Source: an uncultured Hungatella sp.
Lineage (GTDB): Bacteria; Bacillota; Clostridia; Lachnospirales; Lachnospiraceae
Direction: 5' to 3'
DNA: 22,375 nucleotides
Assembly (NCBI GenBank): GCA_910586845.1
Contig: CAJUJV010000065.1
Span: 1 to 22,375, forward strand
Part shown: piece after piece, positions 5,525 to 14,037 of the stretch
Layout: each line of letters begins with the position of its first letter
Position numbering within the stretch: the first letter of the stretch is position 1
Position numbers and translations under genes: made by a program
Notes under the pieces: generated by a model
What the model was told of the DNA's origin: nothing
Database searches by the model: none
Seen by the model: the letters and a program-made list of their open reading frames with translations, nothing else

Positions 5525-7147
5525 ATGTATTCTGCAAGAAAAAAAGTGTTGCTGATCCTGGAAGCGGTCCTGATCATGACCATGGCATGTACCCTGACCG
5601 CCCTGGCCTCAGAGGGTGAGGCCGTCTATGAACCTGCCGTCTATTCCACCTTCTGGGCCCTGATCCCGCCCATAGTGGCCATCGGCCTGGCCCTCATCAC
5701 CAAGGAGGTCTACAGCTCCCTGTTTGTGGGGATTCTCATGGGAGGCCTTCTCTACTCCGGTTTCCAGTTTGAGAAAACCATCACCCATATTTTTGAGACA
5801 GGCATCATCGGCGTCCTGTCCGACAGCTATAATGTGGGCATCCTGGTATTCCTGGTGATCCTGGGAGCCATGGTAAGTCTGATGAACAGGGCCGGAGGTT
5901 CTGCGGCCTTCGGACAATTTGCCGCCGAGCGGATCCACAGCCGGGTGGGAGCCCAGCTGGCTACCATCCTCTTAGGCGTCCTGATCTTTATCGACGATTA
6001 TTTTAACTGCCTGACCGTGGGAAGCGTCATGAGACCTGTGACGGACAAATTTAAAGTCTCCAGGGCAAAGCTGTCCTACCTGATCGACGCCACCGCGGCC
6101 CCGGTATGTATCATTGCACCGATCTCCTCCTGGGCCGCCGCCGTCACCGGTTTTGTGGAGGGAGAAGACGGTTTCTCCATCTTTATCCGGGCGATCCCCT
6201 ACAACTTCTATGCGATCCTTACGATTGTGATGATGGTGGGAATGGTCCTCATGAAAGTAGAATTCGGCTCCATGAGAACCCATGAGATGAATGCCGTAAA
6301 AGGCGATCTGTTCACGACTCCCGGCCGTCCTTACGGCGGGGTAAAAGAAGAGACGGCCCAGACCAGGGGCAAAGTCATAGATCTTCTGATCCCCATCGTC
6401 TCCCTGATCATCTGCTGCGTCATCGGGATGCTCTACACCGGCGGATTCTTCCAGGGAGAAGATTTCGTCACCGCTTTCTCTCAGTCCGACGCTTCTCTGG
6501 GACTGACCTTCGGCAGTTTCTTCGGCCTGGTCATCACCATCGGCCTGTATCAGCTGCGCCGGGTCTTAAGCTTCTCCGACTGCATGGCCTGTATTCCCGA
6601 AGGCTTCAAGGCCATGGTGCCGGCTATCCTGATCCTTACCTTTGCCTGGACCCTGAAGGCTATGACCGACAGTCTGGGAGCAGACGTATATGTAGCCTCC
6701 GTGGTGGAATCCGGAGCCAAAGGCTTCCTCAATTTCCTGCCTGCCATCATCTTTGTTGTAGGCTGTCTGCTGGCCTTCGCCACAGGAACTTCATGGGGTA
6801 CCTTCGGCATCCTGATCCCGATCGTGGTAGCCGTATTTGAGAACAGCAATCCTCAGCTGATGATCATCTCCATCTCTGCATGTATGGCCGGAGCCGTCTG
6901 CGGAGATCACTGTTCTCCCATCTCCGACACTACCATCATGGCTTCTGCCGGAGCCCAGTGCGAGCATGTAAACCATGTCATGACCCAGCTGCCCTACGCA
7001 GTCACCGCCGCCGCAGTGTCCTTTGTCACCTACATCGTGGCCGGATTTGTCCAGACTCCCTGGATCGCACTGCCCGTAGGCGTCCTTCTCATGACGGGAA
7101 CTCTCTTTGTCATAAAGGCTCTGGGAAACTCCGTGGCGGAGAACTGA
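5525..7147 (+). CDS. NhaC-superfamily transporter under lysine riboswitch control (candidate lysine transporter)
   Basis: A 540-residue polytopic protein of the NhaC Na+/H+ antiporter superfamily. Characteristic are IDDYFNCLTVGSVMRP (about residues 156-171) and CGDHCSPISDTT in the C-terminal half. The start ATG has AAAGGAG 7 bases upstream. Because a lysine riboswitch precedes it, it is most likely a lysine transporter like the LysW-type NhaC proteins predicted from L-box regulons, rather than a housekeeping Na+/H+ antiporter; direction is not shown, but repression by lysine fits uptake. The N-terminus looks like a cleavable signal peptide (hydrophobic stretch, then ALA-SEG near residue 29), an unusual extension for NhaC. 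It is transcribed alone and meets ktrA tail to tail with a 7-base gap. Confidence 0.92.
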   Translation: MYSARKKVLLILEAVLIMTMACTLTALASEGEAVYEPAVYSTFWALIPPIVAIGLALITKEVYSSLFVGILMGGLLYSGFQFEKTITHIFETGIIGVLSDSYNVGILVFLVILGAMVSLMNRAGGSAAFGQFAAERIHSRVGAQLATILLGVLIFIDDYFNCLTVGSVMRPVTDKFKVSRAKLSYLIDATAAPVCIIAPISSWAAAVTGFVEGEDGFSIFIRAIPYNFYAILTIVMMVGMVLMKVEFGSMRTHEMNAVKGDLFTTPGRPYGGVKEETAQTRGKVIDLLIPIVSLIICCVIGMLYTGGFFQGEDFVTAFSQSDASLGLTFGSFFGLVITIGLYQLRRVLSFSDCMACIPEGFKAMVPAILILTFAWTLKAMTDSLGADVYVASVVESGAKGFLNFLPAIIFVVGCLLAFATGTSWGTFGILIPIVVAVFENSNPQLMIISISACMAGAVCGDHCSPISDTTIMASAGAQCEHVNHVMTQLPYAVTAAAVSFVTYIVAGFVQTPWIALPVGVLLMTGTLFVIKALGNSVAEN

Positions 7148-7154
7148 CAGCCTG

Positions 7155-7808
7155 CTATTTCATATCTTCCAGCAGTTTGTCGATATCCGTCTTCTTTCCG
7201 ATGATCATCATATGATCGTCAGACCGGATAATATAGTCCGCCGGCGGCATCAGGTTGGCTTCCTCGCCTCTCTTGGTCCCCAGCACATTGATGTGATGGC
7301 GGTTGCGGATATCCGACTCCTTCAGACTCTTCCCCACCCACTGGGGAAGAGGAGGAGTCTCATAGATCGAGTACTCGTCCGTCAGCTCGATATAGTCAAA
7401 CACATGGTTGGCGCTGTGGCGCATGGCGATCTTTTCTGCGATGTCCCGGTCCGGGTAGATCACTTCATCCGCGCCGTTCCTGAGAAGGAATTTGGCGTGG
7501 ATATCCCGGTTGGCCTTGCTGACCACATATTTGCCTCCCAGCTCTTTCACCATGCTGGTAATCTCCAGACTGCTCTGAAAATTCGTTCCGATGCAGATAA
7601 AGCACACGTCAAAGTTGTCGATCCCCAGTGTCCTAAGCACATTCTCATTGGTACAGTCTCCGATCTTGGCGCTGACCACATAGGGAAGCATCTCCTCCAG
7701 ATTCTCCTCCACCTGATCCACGATCATCAGCTGATTGCCCAGATCCGCCAGATTCTTGCAGAGATGGCGGCCGAACCGTCCCATCCCGATGATCAACATT
7801 GATTTCAT
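7155..7808 (-). CDS. ktrA: KtrA/TrkA-type potassium channel regulatory subunit
   Basis: A 217-residue cytoplasmic RCK protein. The Rossmann-type RCK_N domain opens with GMGRFGRHL (dinucleotide loop at residues 8-16) and an acidic strand end at D31, covering about 1-125. A RCK_C (TrkA_C) ligand domain follows at about 135-217. Single-RCK length matches KtrA of Gram-positive bacteria rather than the double-length TrkA of E. coli. It starts 13 bases after ktrB and is the last gene of the run. It should form an octameric ring that gates KtrB in response to nucleotides, possibly cyclic di-AMP. Confidence 0.94.
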   Translation of the reverse strand: MKSMLIIGMGRFGRHLCKNLADLGNQLMIVDQVEENLEEMLPYVVSAKIGDCTNENVLRTLGIDNFDVCFICIGTNFQSSLEITSMVKELGGKYVVSKANRDIHAKFLLRNGADEVIYPDRDIAEKIAMRHSANHVFDYIELTDEYSIYETPPLPQWVGKSLKESDIRNRHHINVLGTKRGEEANLMPPADYIIRSDDHMMIIGKKTDIDKLLEDMK

Positions 7809-7821
7809 ACTTGTGTTCCTC

Positions 7822-9186
7822 CTATCCTACACTGATTTGTTCCATGGGATTCTTAACTTTGGTGATCCGTTTCTGCTGCGTAAAGGAAAGGGCGAAGGAC
7901 ATGCTGCCGATCCTGCCGCAGTACATTAACAATATGATCAGAAATCTGGACAGCGGCACCAGGTCTCTGGTGATCCCCGTGGTCATCCCTGCGGTTCCTA
8001 TGGCGGAAAACGTCTCAAACAATGTATCCGACATGGACAGATTCTGCACCCCCATGATCACCAGGGAAACTCCCAGAGCCAGAAACAGATTGATGGTCAG
8101 CACGGAGCTGGCCTGTCTGATGGCCTCGTCATCCAGCCTCCGGCCGAAGGCGTTGACCCCGTAGGTCCTCTGGATACTGGAGTTGACGAACAGAAACAGC
8201 ACCACCACCGTGGTGGTCTTGATGCCTCCTGCCGTAGACCCCGGGCTTCCTCCGATAAACATGAGGATAATGGTCAGAAGTTTGCTCCCGTCGGAGAGAG
8301 CTCCCGTGTCTATGGTATTAAATCCTGCCGTTCTTGCCGTGACGGAGCTGAACAGAGATGACAGAATCCTGCCGCTTGTATCCATATCCGCCATGAGAAG
8401 ATCTTTCTCCAGCAGGTAAAAAGCCAGCCCGCCTCCGAACACCAGGACCGCCGTGGTGATCAGCACGATCTTGGTCTGGAGAAGGTATCTGCTGAAATGT
8501 AATTTTTTTTTGCTGATGTCATCCCACACCACAAACCCGATTCCCCCGATGATGATGAGGGACATGATCACCAGGTTCACCAGCCAGTCGTCGTAGTAGA
8601 CAGACAGGGAGTTATACTGTCCCGTGTGCCCCATAAGGTCAAACCCGGCATTGCAGAATGCAGACACCGCATGAAAGATACTGTAAAAGATCCCCCTCAG
8701 AAACCCATACTGAGGGATGAACCGGATGGCCAGAAGCAGCGCCCCGCCGCCCTCAAACAGAATCGTGCCTATGATGATCTTTTTGGCCAGCCTTACGATG
8801 CCTCCGATATTCAGGGCGCTGGTGCTCTCCTGCATAAGCCCTCTCATCTTCAGCCCGATCTTTCTTCTCAGAAGGATGGACACATAGACGCCGATGGTGA
8901 TGAATCCCAGGCCTCCGATCTGGATCATGGTGATGATCACCAGCTGGCCGAAGAGGCTCCACTGAGTCCAGGTGTCTGCCACCACAAGCCCCGTAACACA
9001 GGAAGCGCTGGTAGCCGTAAAGAGCGCCCCCAGAAAATCCATGCTGCGGCCGTCTCTGCTGGAAAAAGGCAGCATCAGCAACAGAGTTCCCGTCATGATA
9101 AGTACAAAAAATCCAAACGCAAGAAACTGTGTCTGGCCCATGGACCGTCTTCTCTTTGCCGGTCCTGCGCCGTTTTTCTCTTTCAT
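7822..9186 (-). CDS. ktrB: KtrB/TrkH-type potassium uptake membrane subunit
   Basis: A 454-residue TrkH/KtrB transporter with four repeated membrane-pore-membrane units. Recognisable stretches include TATSASCVTGLVVADTW (first filter region), the second filter near HAVSAFCNAGFDL, SSVTARTAGFNTID, the FIGGSPGSTAGGIKTTT loop region and the last unit TFSAIGTAGMTTG. The frame is open upstream to 9249, but the ATG at 9186 (MKEKNG...) has a GGAGG site upstream, so the shorter start is chosen. Only one base separates it from the stop of the ABC permease gene, strongly suggesting one transcript with the metal transporter. Forms a Na+- or H+-linked K+ uptake system with KtrA. Confidence 0.95.
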   Translation of the reverse strand: MKEKNGAGPAKRRRSMGQTQFLAFGFFVLIMTGTLLLMLPFSSRDGRSMDFLGALFTATSASCVTGLVVADTWTQWSLFGQLVIITMIQIGGLGFITIGVYVSILLRRKIGLKMRGLMQESTSALNIGGIVRLAKKIIIGTILFEGGGALLLAIRFIPQYGFLRGIFYSIFHAVSAFCNAGFDLMGHTGQYNSLSVYYDDWLVNLVIMSLIIIGGIGFVVWDDISKKKLHFSRYLLQTKIVLITTAVLVFGGGLAFYLLEKDLLMADMDTSGRILSSLFSSVTARTAGFNTIDTGALSDGSKLLTIILMFIGGSPGSTAGGIKTTTVVVLFLFVNSSIQRTYGVNAFGRRLDDEAIRQASSVLTINLFLALGVSLVIMGVQNLSMSDTLFETFSAIGTAGMTTGITRDLVPLSRFLIILLMYCGRIGSMSFALSFTQQKRITKVKNPMEQISVG

Positions 9187-9187
9187 C

Positions 9188-10024
9188 TCATTCCTCCCTC
9201 CTCTTTCCCCAGACCGTCCTGATCTTCTCCAGAACCCGAAACGCCCCAAAGGCCCCTATATTTACCAGGACCACGCTGGCGCCGGCAGGGATGGAGAACC
9301 GGTAGGAAACCACCATCCCCACGCAGAAAGCGACCATGGACACTGCTCCGGAAGACAGGACCACTGCCCGGAAGCTTTTAAACAGCCCCATGGATGTCAG
9401 GGCCGGAAAGATGATCAGACTGGAGATCAGCATGGCTCCCATCATCCGCATCCCCACCACGATGGTCACCGCCGTCAGCACTGCCGTCAGGATCTTGTAA
9501 AAGGATACTCTGACCCCTGCCGCCCTGGCAAAGTTCTCGTCAAAGGTCACCGCAAACATCTTGTTGTAGCAGAACACAAAGAGAAACAGCACCACTGCCG
9601 AGAGGGCCGCCGCCAGTTTCACGTCAGACGGACTCATGGCCAGGATGCTTCCGAACATATAGCTGCTCACATCCGTAGTCATGCCGGTAGTCAGGGACGT
9701 GACCACGATCCCCACTGCCAAAGCGCCTGCGGAGATCATGGCGATAGCCGCATCGCTTTTTACCCTGCTGTTCTCCGTGATCCTCAGCAGGAAAAACGCC
9801 GCTGCCACCACCACAGGGACCGACACGCCCAGAGGCGCCCAGCCTGCAGCCATGGCCACGGACAGGGCCCCGAAGGACACATGGGACAGGCCGTCCCCGA
9901 TCATGGAATATCGTTTCAGCACCAGGCTGACTCCCAGAAGAGCCGCACACAGCGAGATCAGGATCCCTCCTGCAAAGGCCCGGAGAAGAAAGGGATAGGA
10001 TAACATCTCCAGGATCAGCTTCAT
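9188..10024 (-). CDS. znuB: Metal (zinc/manganese type) ABC transporter permease
   Basis: A 278-residue ABC-3 family permease with about eight membrane helices. The conserved SMIGDGLSHVSFGALS stretch (about residues 40-55) and MMGAMLISSLIIFPALTS (about 190-207) are hallmarks of ZnuB/MntB/TroC proteins. Its start overlaps the end of the ATPase gene (ATGA), and the next gene, ktrB, begins one base after its stop. The permease alone does not distinguish zinc from manganese; the His-rich binding protein encoded upstream favours zinc. Confidence 0.93.
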   Translation of the reverse strand: MKLILEMLSYPFLLRAFAGGILISLCAALLGVSLVLKRYSMIGDGLSHVSFGALSVAMAAGWAPLGVSVPVVVAAAFFLLRITENSRVKSDAAIAMISAGALAVGIVVTSLTTGMTTDVSSYMFGSILAMSPSDVKLAAALSAVVLFLFVFCYNKMFAVTFDENFARAAGVRVSFYKILTAVLTAVTIVVGMRMMGAMLISSLIIFPALTSMGLFKSFRAVVLSSGAVSMVAFCVGMVVSYRFSIPAGASVVLVNIGAFGAFRVLEKIRTVWGKRREE

Positions 10025-10728
10025 ATGGATTCACCTCCCAGAAAACGACGGCCCTCCGGCGTCTTTTTGTATTCCTCCGGCGGCCCCAGAAACAGGATCT
10101 TCTGCTGCAGATGGAGGATCCGGTCGGCCTGTCCCGCCACATTGGCCACGTCATGAGTCACCATGAAGATCGTGACCCCTTCCCGGTTGAGCCGCCTGAT
10201 GAGACTGTAAAAGTCCTGGATAGCCGACGGGTCCAGGCCGGTGACAGGCTCGTCCAGGATAAGCATCTTTCTGGCAGCGCACAGGGCTCTGGCTATGAGG
10301 ACCCTCTGCTGCTGGCCTCCTGATAGTTCCCTGTAGCAGCGCTGTCTCAGCTGACAGATCCCCAGCTTCTCCATGGCGGCTATGGCCGTCTCCTTCTCCA
10401 TCTTCCCGTAAAAAGGCCGGTTACCCGATCTTCCCAGAGCGCCGGACAGGACTACCTCCCAGACTGTGGCAGGAAAATCCTTCTGTGCCACGGTCTGCTG
10501 AGGCAGGTAGCCGATCCCTGTCTTTTTCAGTTCCTCCGACACCACCAGGCTTCCGCCTGTAGGCTTTAGCAGCCCCAAAAGTCCTTTTACCAGAGTGCTT
10601 TTTCCGGAACCGTTGGCTCCCACCACACAGAGGTACTCGCCCTCCTCCACATCCATGGTCAGATCAATGACCGCATCCTGGTTCTCATATCCAAAATCCA
10701 CGTGGCTGCATGTTATCAATGCACTCAT
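10021..10728 (-). CDS. znuC: Metal (zinc type) ABC transporter ATP-binding protein
   Basis: A 235-residue ATPase with all ABC motifs: Walker A GANGSGKST (38-46), Q-loop around LPQQ (75-78), signature LSGGQQQR (135-142), Walker B MLILDE (155-160) and switch His192. Closest by appearance to the ZnuC/MntB/AdcC group. It overlaps the binding-protein gene by four bases at its start (10725-10728) and the permease gene by four bases at its end (10021-10024), so the three genes are translationally coupled. Confidence 0.94.
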   Translation of the reverse strand: MSALITCSHVDFGYENQDAVIDLTMDVEEGEYLCVVGANGSGKSTLVKGLLGLLKPTGGSLVVSEELKKTGIGYLPQQTVAQKDFPATVWEVVLSGALGRSGNRPFYGKMEKETAIAAMEKLGICQLRQRCYRELSGGQQQRVLIARALCAARKMLILDEPVTGLDPSAIQDFYSLIRRLNREGVTIFMVTHDVANVAGQADRILHLQQKILFLGPPEEYKKTPEGRRFLGGESI

Positions 10729-11774
10729 TCGTCCAATCCTTTTCTCAAATTTTCGATGTTCTGCCTCATCAGGTCTGCATAGGTTATCCCGTCTTCCAGC
10801 TCTTTCCTGGTCACATTATGGCAGGAGTGAAGCAGCAGAGGCCTGGCCCCGGTCTCTTCTCCGATGATCTCCGCCACTCTGTGGCTGCTCAGTTCCAGAT
10901 AGTAGACTGCCGGCAGATGCTCCTGCCTGGTCTTATCGATCAGGTATGCGATGGTCCTGGCACTGGGTTCTGTATCCGTGCTGCAGCCGGAAAACGCCGC
11001 CCTGTACTCGAATCCGTACTCGTCTGCCAGATACCTGAAGGGAAACCTGTCTCCCACAATGATCAGATTTCTCTTTCTGCCGGCAGCCACCTTGAGAAAT
11101 CCCTCGTGGATGTCCTCCAGTTCTCTCACATACCTGTCCCGTCCCGCCTCGTATTCCTCGCAATGGTCAGGGTCTGCCTGAATCAGAGCCTCTGCGATCA
11201 CTTTTACGCAGCTTATGGCATTCACCGGCGATGTCCAGATGTGCTCGTCGTACTCGATATGCTGTTCCCGGCCGTCATCGTGGACCCCCTGTCCTTTGTG
11301 GTCCCGGTCCTCATGTACGTTTTCCCCGACAGACTCCGCACCGTGGTGATCGTGGTCATGGCTTCCTTCCTCCATACCCTCCACGGTCTCTTCCTCCACG
11401 GCCTGCACATGATCCATCATAACCACAACCGTCATATCCGGCCGCCCCGCCGCTTCCAGTACCTGGCTGACCCAGTGCTCCATAACGCCTCCGTTGCAGA
11501 TCACCACATCCGCCTCCTGAAGTTTCTTCATATCTGCAGGCGTAGGTTCAAAAGAGTGGCTGTCCATGCCTGCAGGAACGATCAATTCCAAGTCTATCAA
11601 ATCTCCTGCGATCTGTCGCGTAAAATCGTAATACGGGAACAGCGTGGCCGCCACCTTCAGCCGATTCTGCCCCTGGTCCGGCTCTGTCTCCCGGCTCGCT
11701 CCTCCTCTGCCGCATCCGGTCAGAACCAGAGCCATGGCCAGCACAGCCGCCGTCATCTTAGTCTTTCTTCCCAT
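10725..11774 (-). CDS. znuA: Zinc-type ABC transporter substrate-binding lipoprotein
   Basis: A 349-residue cluster A-I metal-binding protein with a lipoprotein signal (VLTGC, Cys21). The region at about 138-178 is rich in His and Asp (HDHDHH and further HED, DHK, VHDD, EQH), the mobile zinc-capturing loop of ZnuA/AdcA. Likely fixed ligands are H73 (DSHSFEP), H178 (DEHIW) and an acidic residue near E294. Where ZnuA usually has a third His before the FxYLA motif, this protein has GDRFPFRYLADEYG, so that ligand is absent or replaced. The HSCHNV motif near residue 316 is, as I recall, common in clostridial homologues. It starts 26 bases after the CcdA-TlpA gene. Confidence 0.92.
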   Translation of the reverse strand: MGRKTKMTAAVLAMALVLTGCGRGGASRETEPDQGQNRLKVAATLFPYYDFTRQIAGDLIDLELIVPAGMDSHSFEPTPADMKKLQEADVVICNGGVMEHWVSQVLEAAGRPDMTVVVMMDHVQAVEEETVEGMEEGSHDHDHHGAESVGENVHEDRDHKGQGVHDDGREQHIEYDEHIWTSPVNAISCVKVIAEALIQADPDHCEEYEAGRDRYVRELEDIHEGFLKVAAGRKRNLIIVGDRFPFRYLADEYGFEYRAAFSGCSTDTEPSARTIAYLIDKTRQEHLPAVYYLELSSHRVAEIIGEETGARPLLLHSCHNVTRKELEDGITYADLMRQNIENLRKGLDE

Positions 11775-11800
11775 AGCGCCTTTCCCCGGATTCCCTCTTG

Positions 11801-13204
11801 TTACTTCCGTCTCTTCCCTTCCATGGTCTGTGTGATAATGTCTTTCATCATGTCATAGGAAAGCTGTCCTGAGGCGTAGCCGAACACATTGCCCTCCCTG
11901 TCGATCATAAAAGTAGTGGGAAATGCATAAATCCCGTATTCTGTGAATAAGTCTCCCGTCGTGTCCATAACCACCGGATAAGTATATCCGTTCTCGTCCA
12001 GAAATGCGGCAATATCCTCCGCGGATTTCTCATTGCCCATATTGGGGCCCGCCACTCCCAGGATGATCACGGCCTCGTCTCCCTCTGTGTCATACTCCTC
12101 ATACAGCTTCTGGATATCCGGCATCTCCGCCCGGCACGGCGGACACCATGTGGCCCAGAAATTTAAGAATACGGTCTTGCCCTTATAATCGGACAACCGG
12201 TGAACCTGGCCGAACTGATCCTCCAGTTCAAAATCCGGGGCCGGAATCTTATCCGGTTCCTGTTCAGATTCACTGCTCTCCTCCGGATCCCGGGAGGTGT
12301 CCTCTCCGGATCCTGCCGGATCTTTTCCCTCTCCCGGATTCCCGGAACCGTCTTCCCCGGGGCTGTCCTCTCCGGATCCGCCTGTGCCTTCTCCCGGATC
12401 CCGGGAGCTGCTTTTGCCGGATCCGGCCTCATCCAAAGAACTTTCCTGCCCCGGCTCCTGAGTGCTCTCCGCCGACAGACCGGCGATGGAACTGCTGACC
12501 TCATTCATCTTTCCCGTGACCATGAGAAGTCCCAGTACTACCAACAGCACGCCTCCCAGCTTTACCGTATAGTTTACCACTGACATGTGGTTCTTAAACA
12601 GCCGGAGCAGAGAGGTGGTAAACAGCCCTGCTGCCAGGAAAGGCAGCACAAATCCCAGAGTGTAAACTCCTATAAAAAGAAATCCCGCTGCTCTGGAACC
12701 GGCCGATGCGGCCATGAGAAGGACGCTGGCCAGGGCAGGCCCCACGCAGGGAGTCCAGGCAAAGCTGAAGGTAAATCCCATGAGAAAGGCGGTCCACGGC
12801 GACATGGCCATCTTATCCACAGGCAGCACCAGCCTGTGCTCCTTTCCCAGGATCCCCGGCTGTCCGAAGACTCCCAGCTGATACAGTCCGAAGAGCATCA
12901 CCAGGATCCCTCCCAGACGGGCAAATATCATCTGTCCGGACCGAAAGAAGGTCCCCATGGCAGAGACTCCAAATCCCAGAACAAAAAAGGCAAAGCTGAC
13001 TCCCACCACAAAAAACACAGTATGGATCATGACTTTGCTTTTTTTATAAAAGATCCTGCCGTCTTCCCCTCTCACCGCTGTCCCGCCCGAGAGATAACCG
13101 ATATACAGAGGCAGGATCGGAAGGACGCAGGGAGAAAAGAAACTGAACAGCCCCTGCAAAAAAACAGCGATCACCGACACATTTACTTCCAGAGAAAATC
13201 CCAT
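11801..13204 (-). CDS. CcdA-TlpA fusion: membrane thiol-reductant transporter joined to a thioredoxin-like domain
   Basis: A 467-residue two-part protein. Residues 1-235 are a CcdA/DsbD-like membrane domain with six or so helices and the two redox cysteines in SPCVLP (C26) and TPCVGP (C153). Residues about 245-320 form an acidic, Gly/Ser/Pro-rich linker with repeats such as PGEG and SGED. Residues 320-460 are an extracytoplasmic TlpA/ResA-type thioredoxin with FWATWCPPCR (C354, C357) and cis-Pro in AFPT (P429). Electrons from cytoplasmic thioredoxin would pass through CcdA to the tethered TlpA domain to reduce exported thiols. It sits 36 bases after the HAD gene and 26 before znuA. No cytochrome c maturation genes are nearby, so a wider thiol-protection role is more likely. 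Confidence 0.93.
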   Translation of the reverse strand: MGFSLEVNVSVIAVFLQGLFSFFSPCVLPILPLYIGYLSGGTAVRGEDGRIFYKKSKVMIHTVFFVVGVSFAFFVLGFGVSAMGTFFRSGQMIFARLGGILVMLFGLYQLGVFGQPGILGKEHRLVLPVDKMAMSPWTAFLMGFTFSFAWTPCVGPALASVLLMAASAGSRAAGFLFIGVYTLGFVLPFLAAGLFTTSLLRLFKNHMSVVNYTVKLGGVLLVVLGLLMVTGKMNEVSSSIAGLSAESTQEPGQESSLDEAGSGKSSSRDPGEGTGGSGEDSPGEDGSGNPGEGKDPAGSGEDTSRDPEESSESEQEPDKIPAPDFELEDQFGQVHRLSDYKGKTVFLNFWATWCPPCRAEMPDIQKLYEEYDTEGDEAVIILGVAGPNMGNEKSAEDIAAFLDENGYTYPVVMDTTGDLFTEYGIYAFPTTFMIDREGNVFGYASGQLSYDMMKDIITQTMEGKRRK

Positions 13205-13228
13205 ATCATACCTGCTTTCCGCGAACCA

Positions 13229-13260
13229 AAAACCCGGGTCTTAGATAAGTCCCAGGTTTT
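13229..13260 (-). terminator. Hairpin at the HAD/ccdA-tlpA junction (possible attenuator)
   Basis: A 10-bp stem (13229-13238 with 13251-13260, one G-U pair) whose 12-base loop contains the HAD stop codon. The 3' arm ends in a TTTTT run on the minus strand and the structure is nearly symmetric on the other strand. It could stop part of the transcription before the CcdA-zinc-potassium genes. No clear promoter was found in the 25 bases after it. Confidence 0.5.
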
Positions 13261-14032
13261 TCATCGCATACTCTATTCCGTCTTCTTCTACATCCCTGGT
13301 CACAAAAGCAGCATAAGGTTCCAGAACCTTATCATGCTTTCCCATAAGTACGGAGTTTCTGACACAGAGAAACATATCAAGATCATTGCTGCTGTCTCCG
13401 AAGACCCAGGCATCGTCCAGGCCGATGCCCGACCGTTCCAGGACCATCTCGATGGCCGTGGCCTTGCTGTGGCCCAGAGGCACGCACTCATAGAAATCAT
13501 CGCCCCGGTCGATCACCTGGAAATCTTCTTTTAAAAAGTCAAACAGGCCCTTTTTGTCGCTGAGTCCGTCTGCCATGACACAGAATTTGTCAAACTCATA
13601 GCAGTCCTCATCCCAGCCGTAAGGGCTGCAGTGGCCGCCTTCCGTCATATGAGCCTTCAGCTCCCTGACCTTCGGGATCCTGGAATCGCCTTTCTGAAAA
13701 TAGCAGCTCTCCTTTCCCTCCAGCACGCCGTCAAACCCGAAACGGATGATGGCTTCCTTAACAGCCTTTCCCCGGTCATGAGGGATACGGCGGGAATACA
13801 CTTCCTTTCCCGCTATCTGGATATAAGTGCCGCATCCGCACAGATACCCGTCTGCCTCAACCAGTTCCATGATGGGGCCCAGGTTGCTGAACACCCGGCC
13901 CGAATTGATAAATACAAGATTGCCTTTCTCTCTTGTCAGACGGAGCGCCCGCTTTGCGCTCTCCGGCACCATGCGTCTGGTCTCGGAGAAAAGCGTGCCA
14001 TCCACGTCAAAAAACAGTGCTTTTCTGTTCAT
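13241..14032 (-). CDS. HAD-superfamily (Cof-type, IIB) phosphatase
   Basis: A 263-residue Cof-like hydrolase. Motif I is DVDGT (residues 9-13, nucleophile D9 and acid D11), motif II is the Ser of INSGR (about 44), motif III is K190 in GHSKATAIE, and motif IV is FGDSSNDLDMF (211-221). A C2B-type cap lies between motifs II and III. These enzymes dephosphorylate small sugar phosphates or nucleotides; the substrate cannot be read from the sequence. It starts five bases after the trigger-factor-like lipoprotein gene, so the two are almost certainly cotranscribed. Confidence 0.92.
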   Translation of the reverse strand: MNRKALFFDVDGTLFSETRRMVPESAKRALRLTREKGNLVFINSGRVFSNLGPIMELVEADGYLCGCGTYIQIAGKEVYSRRIPHDRGKAVKEAIIRFGFDGVLEGKESCYFQKGDSRIPKVRELKAHMTEGGHCSPYGWDEDCYEFDKFCVMADGLSDKKGLFDFLKEDFQVIDRGDDFYECVPLGHSKATAIEMVLERSGIGLDDAWVFGDSSNDLDMFLCVRNSVLMGKHDKVLEPYAAFVTRDVEEDGIEYAMKNLGLI

Positions 14033-14037
14033 GATCC

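Noticed and set aside
8972..10003. A 343-codon plus-strand open frame
   Set aside because: Antisense to ktrB and the zinc permease; composition (His, Gly, Gln runs) is typical of a shadow, while the minus-strand genes have full family motifs.
10710..11858. A 382-codon plus-strand open frame
   Set aside because: Antisense to znuA and the end of the CcdA-TlpA gene; no recognisable domain.
12240..12470. Repetitive GGATCC-rich DNA suspected as a repeat array or mobile element
   Set aside because: It is the in-frame Gly/Ser/Pro/Glu linker of the CcdA-TlpA protein; repeat units are irregular and the frame is intact.
12587..13534. A 315-codon plus-strand open frame
   Set aside because: Antisense to the CcdA part and the HAD gene; low-complexity Lys, Gln and His composition and no start signals.
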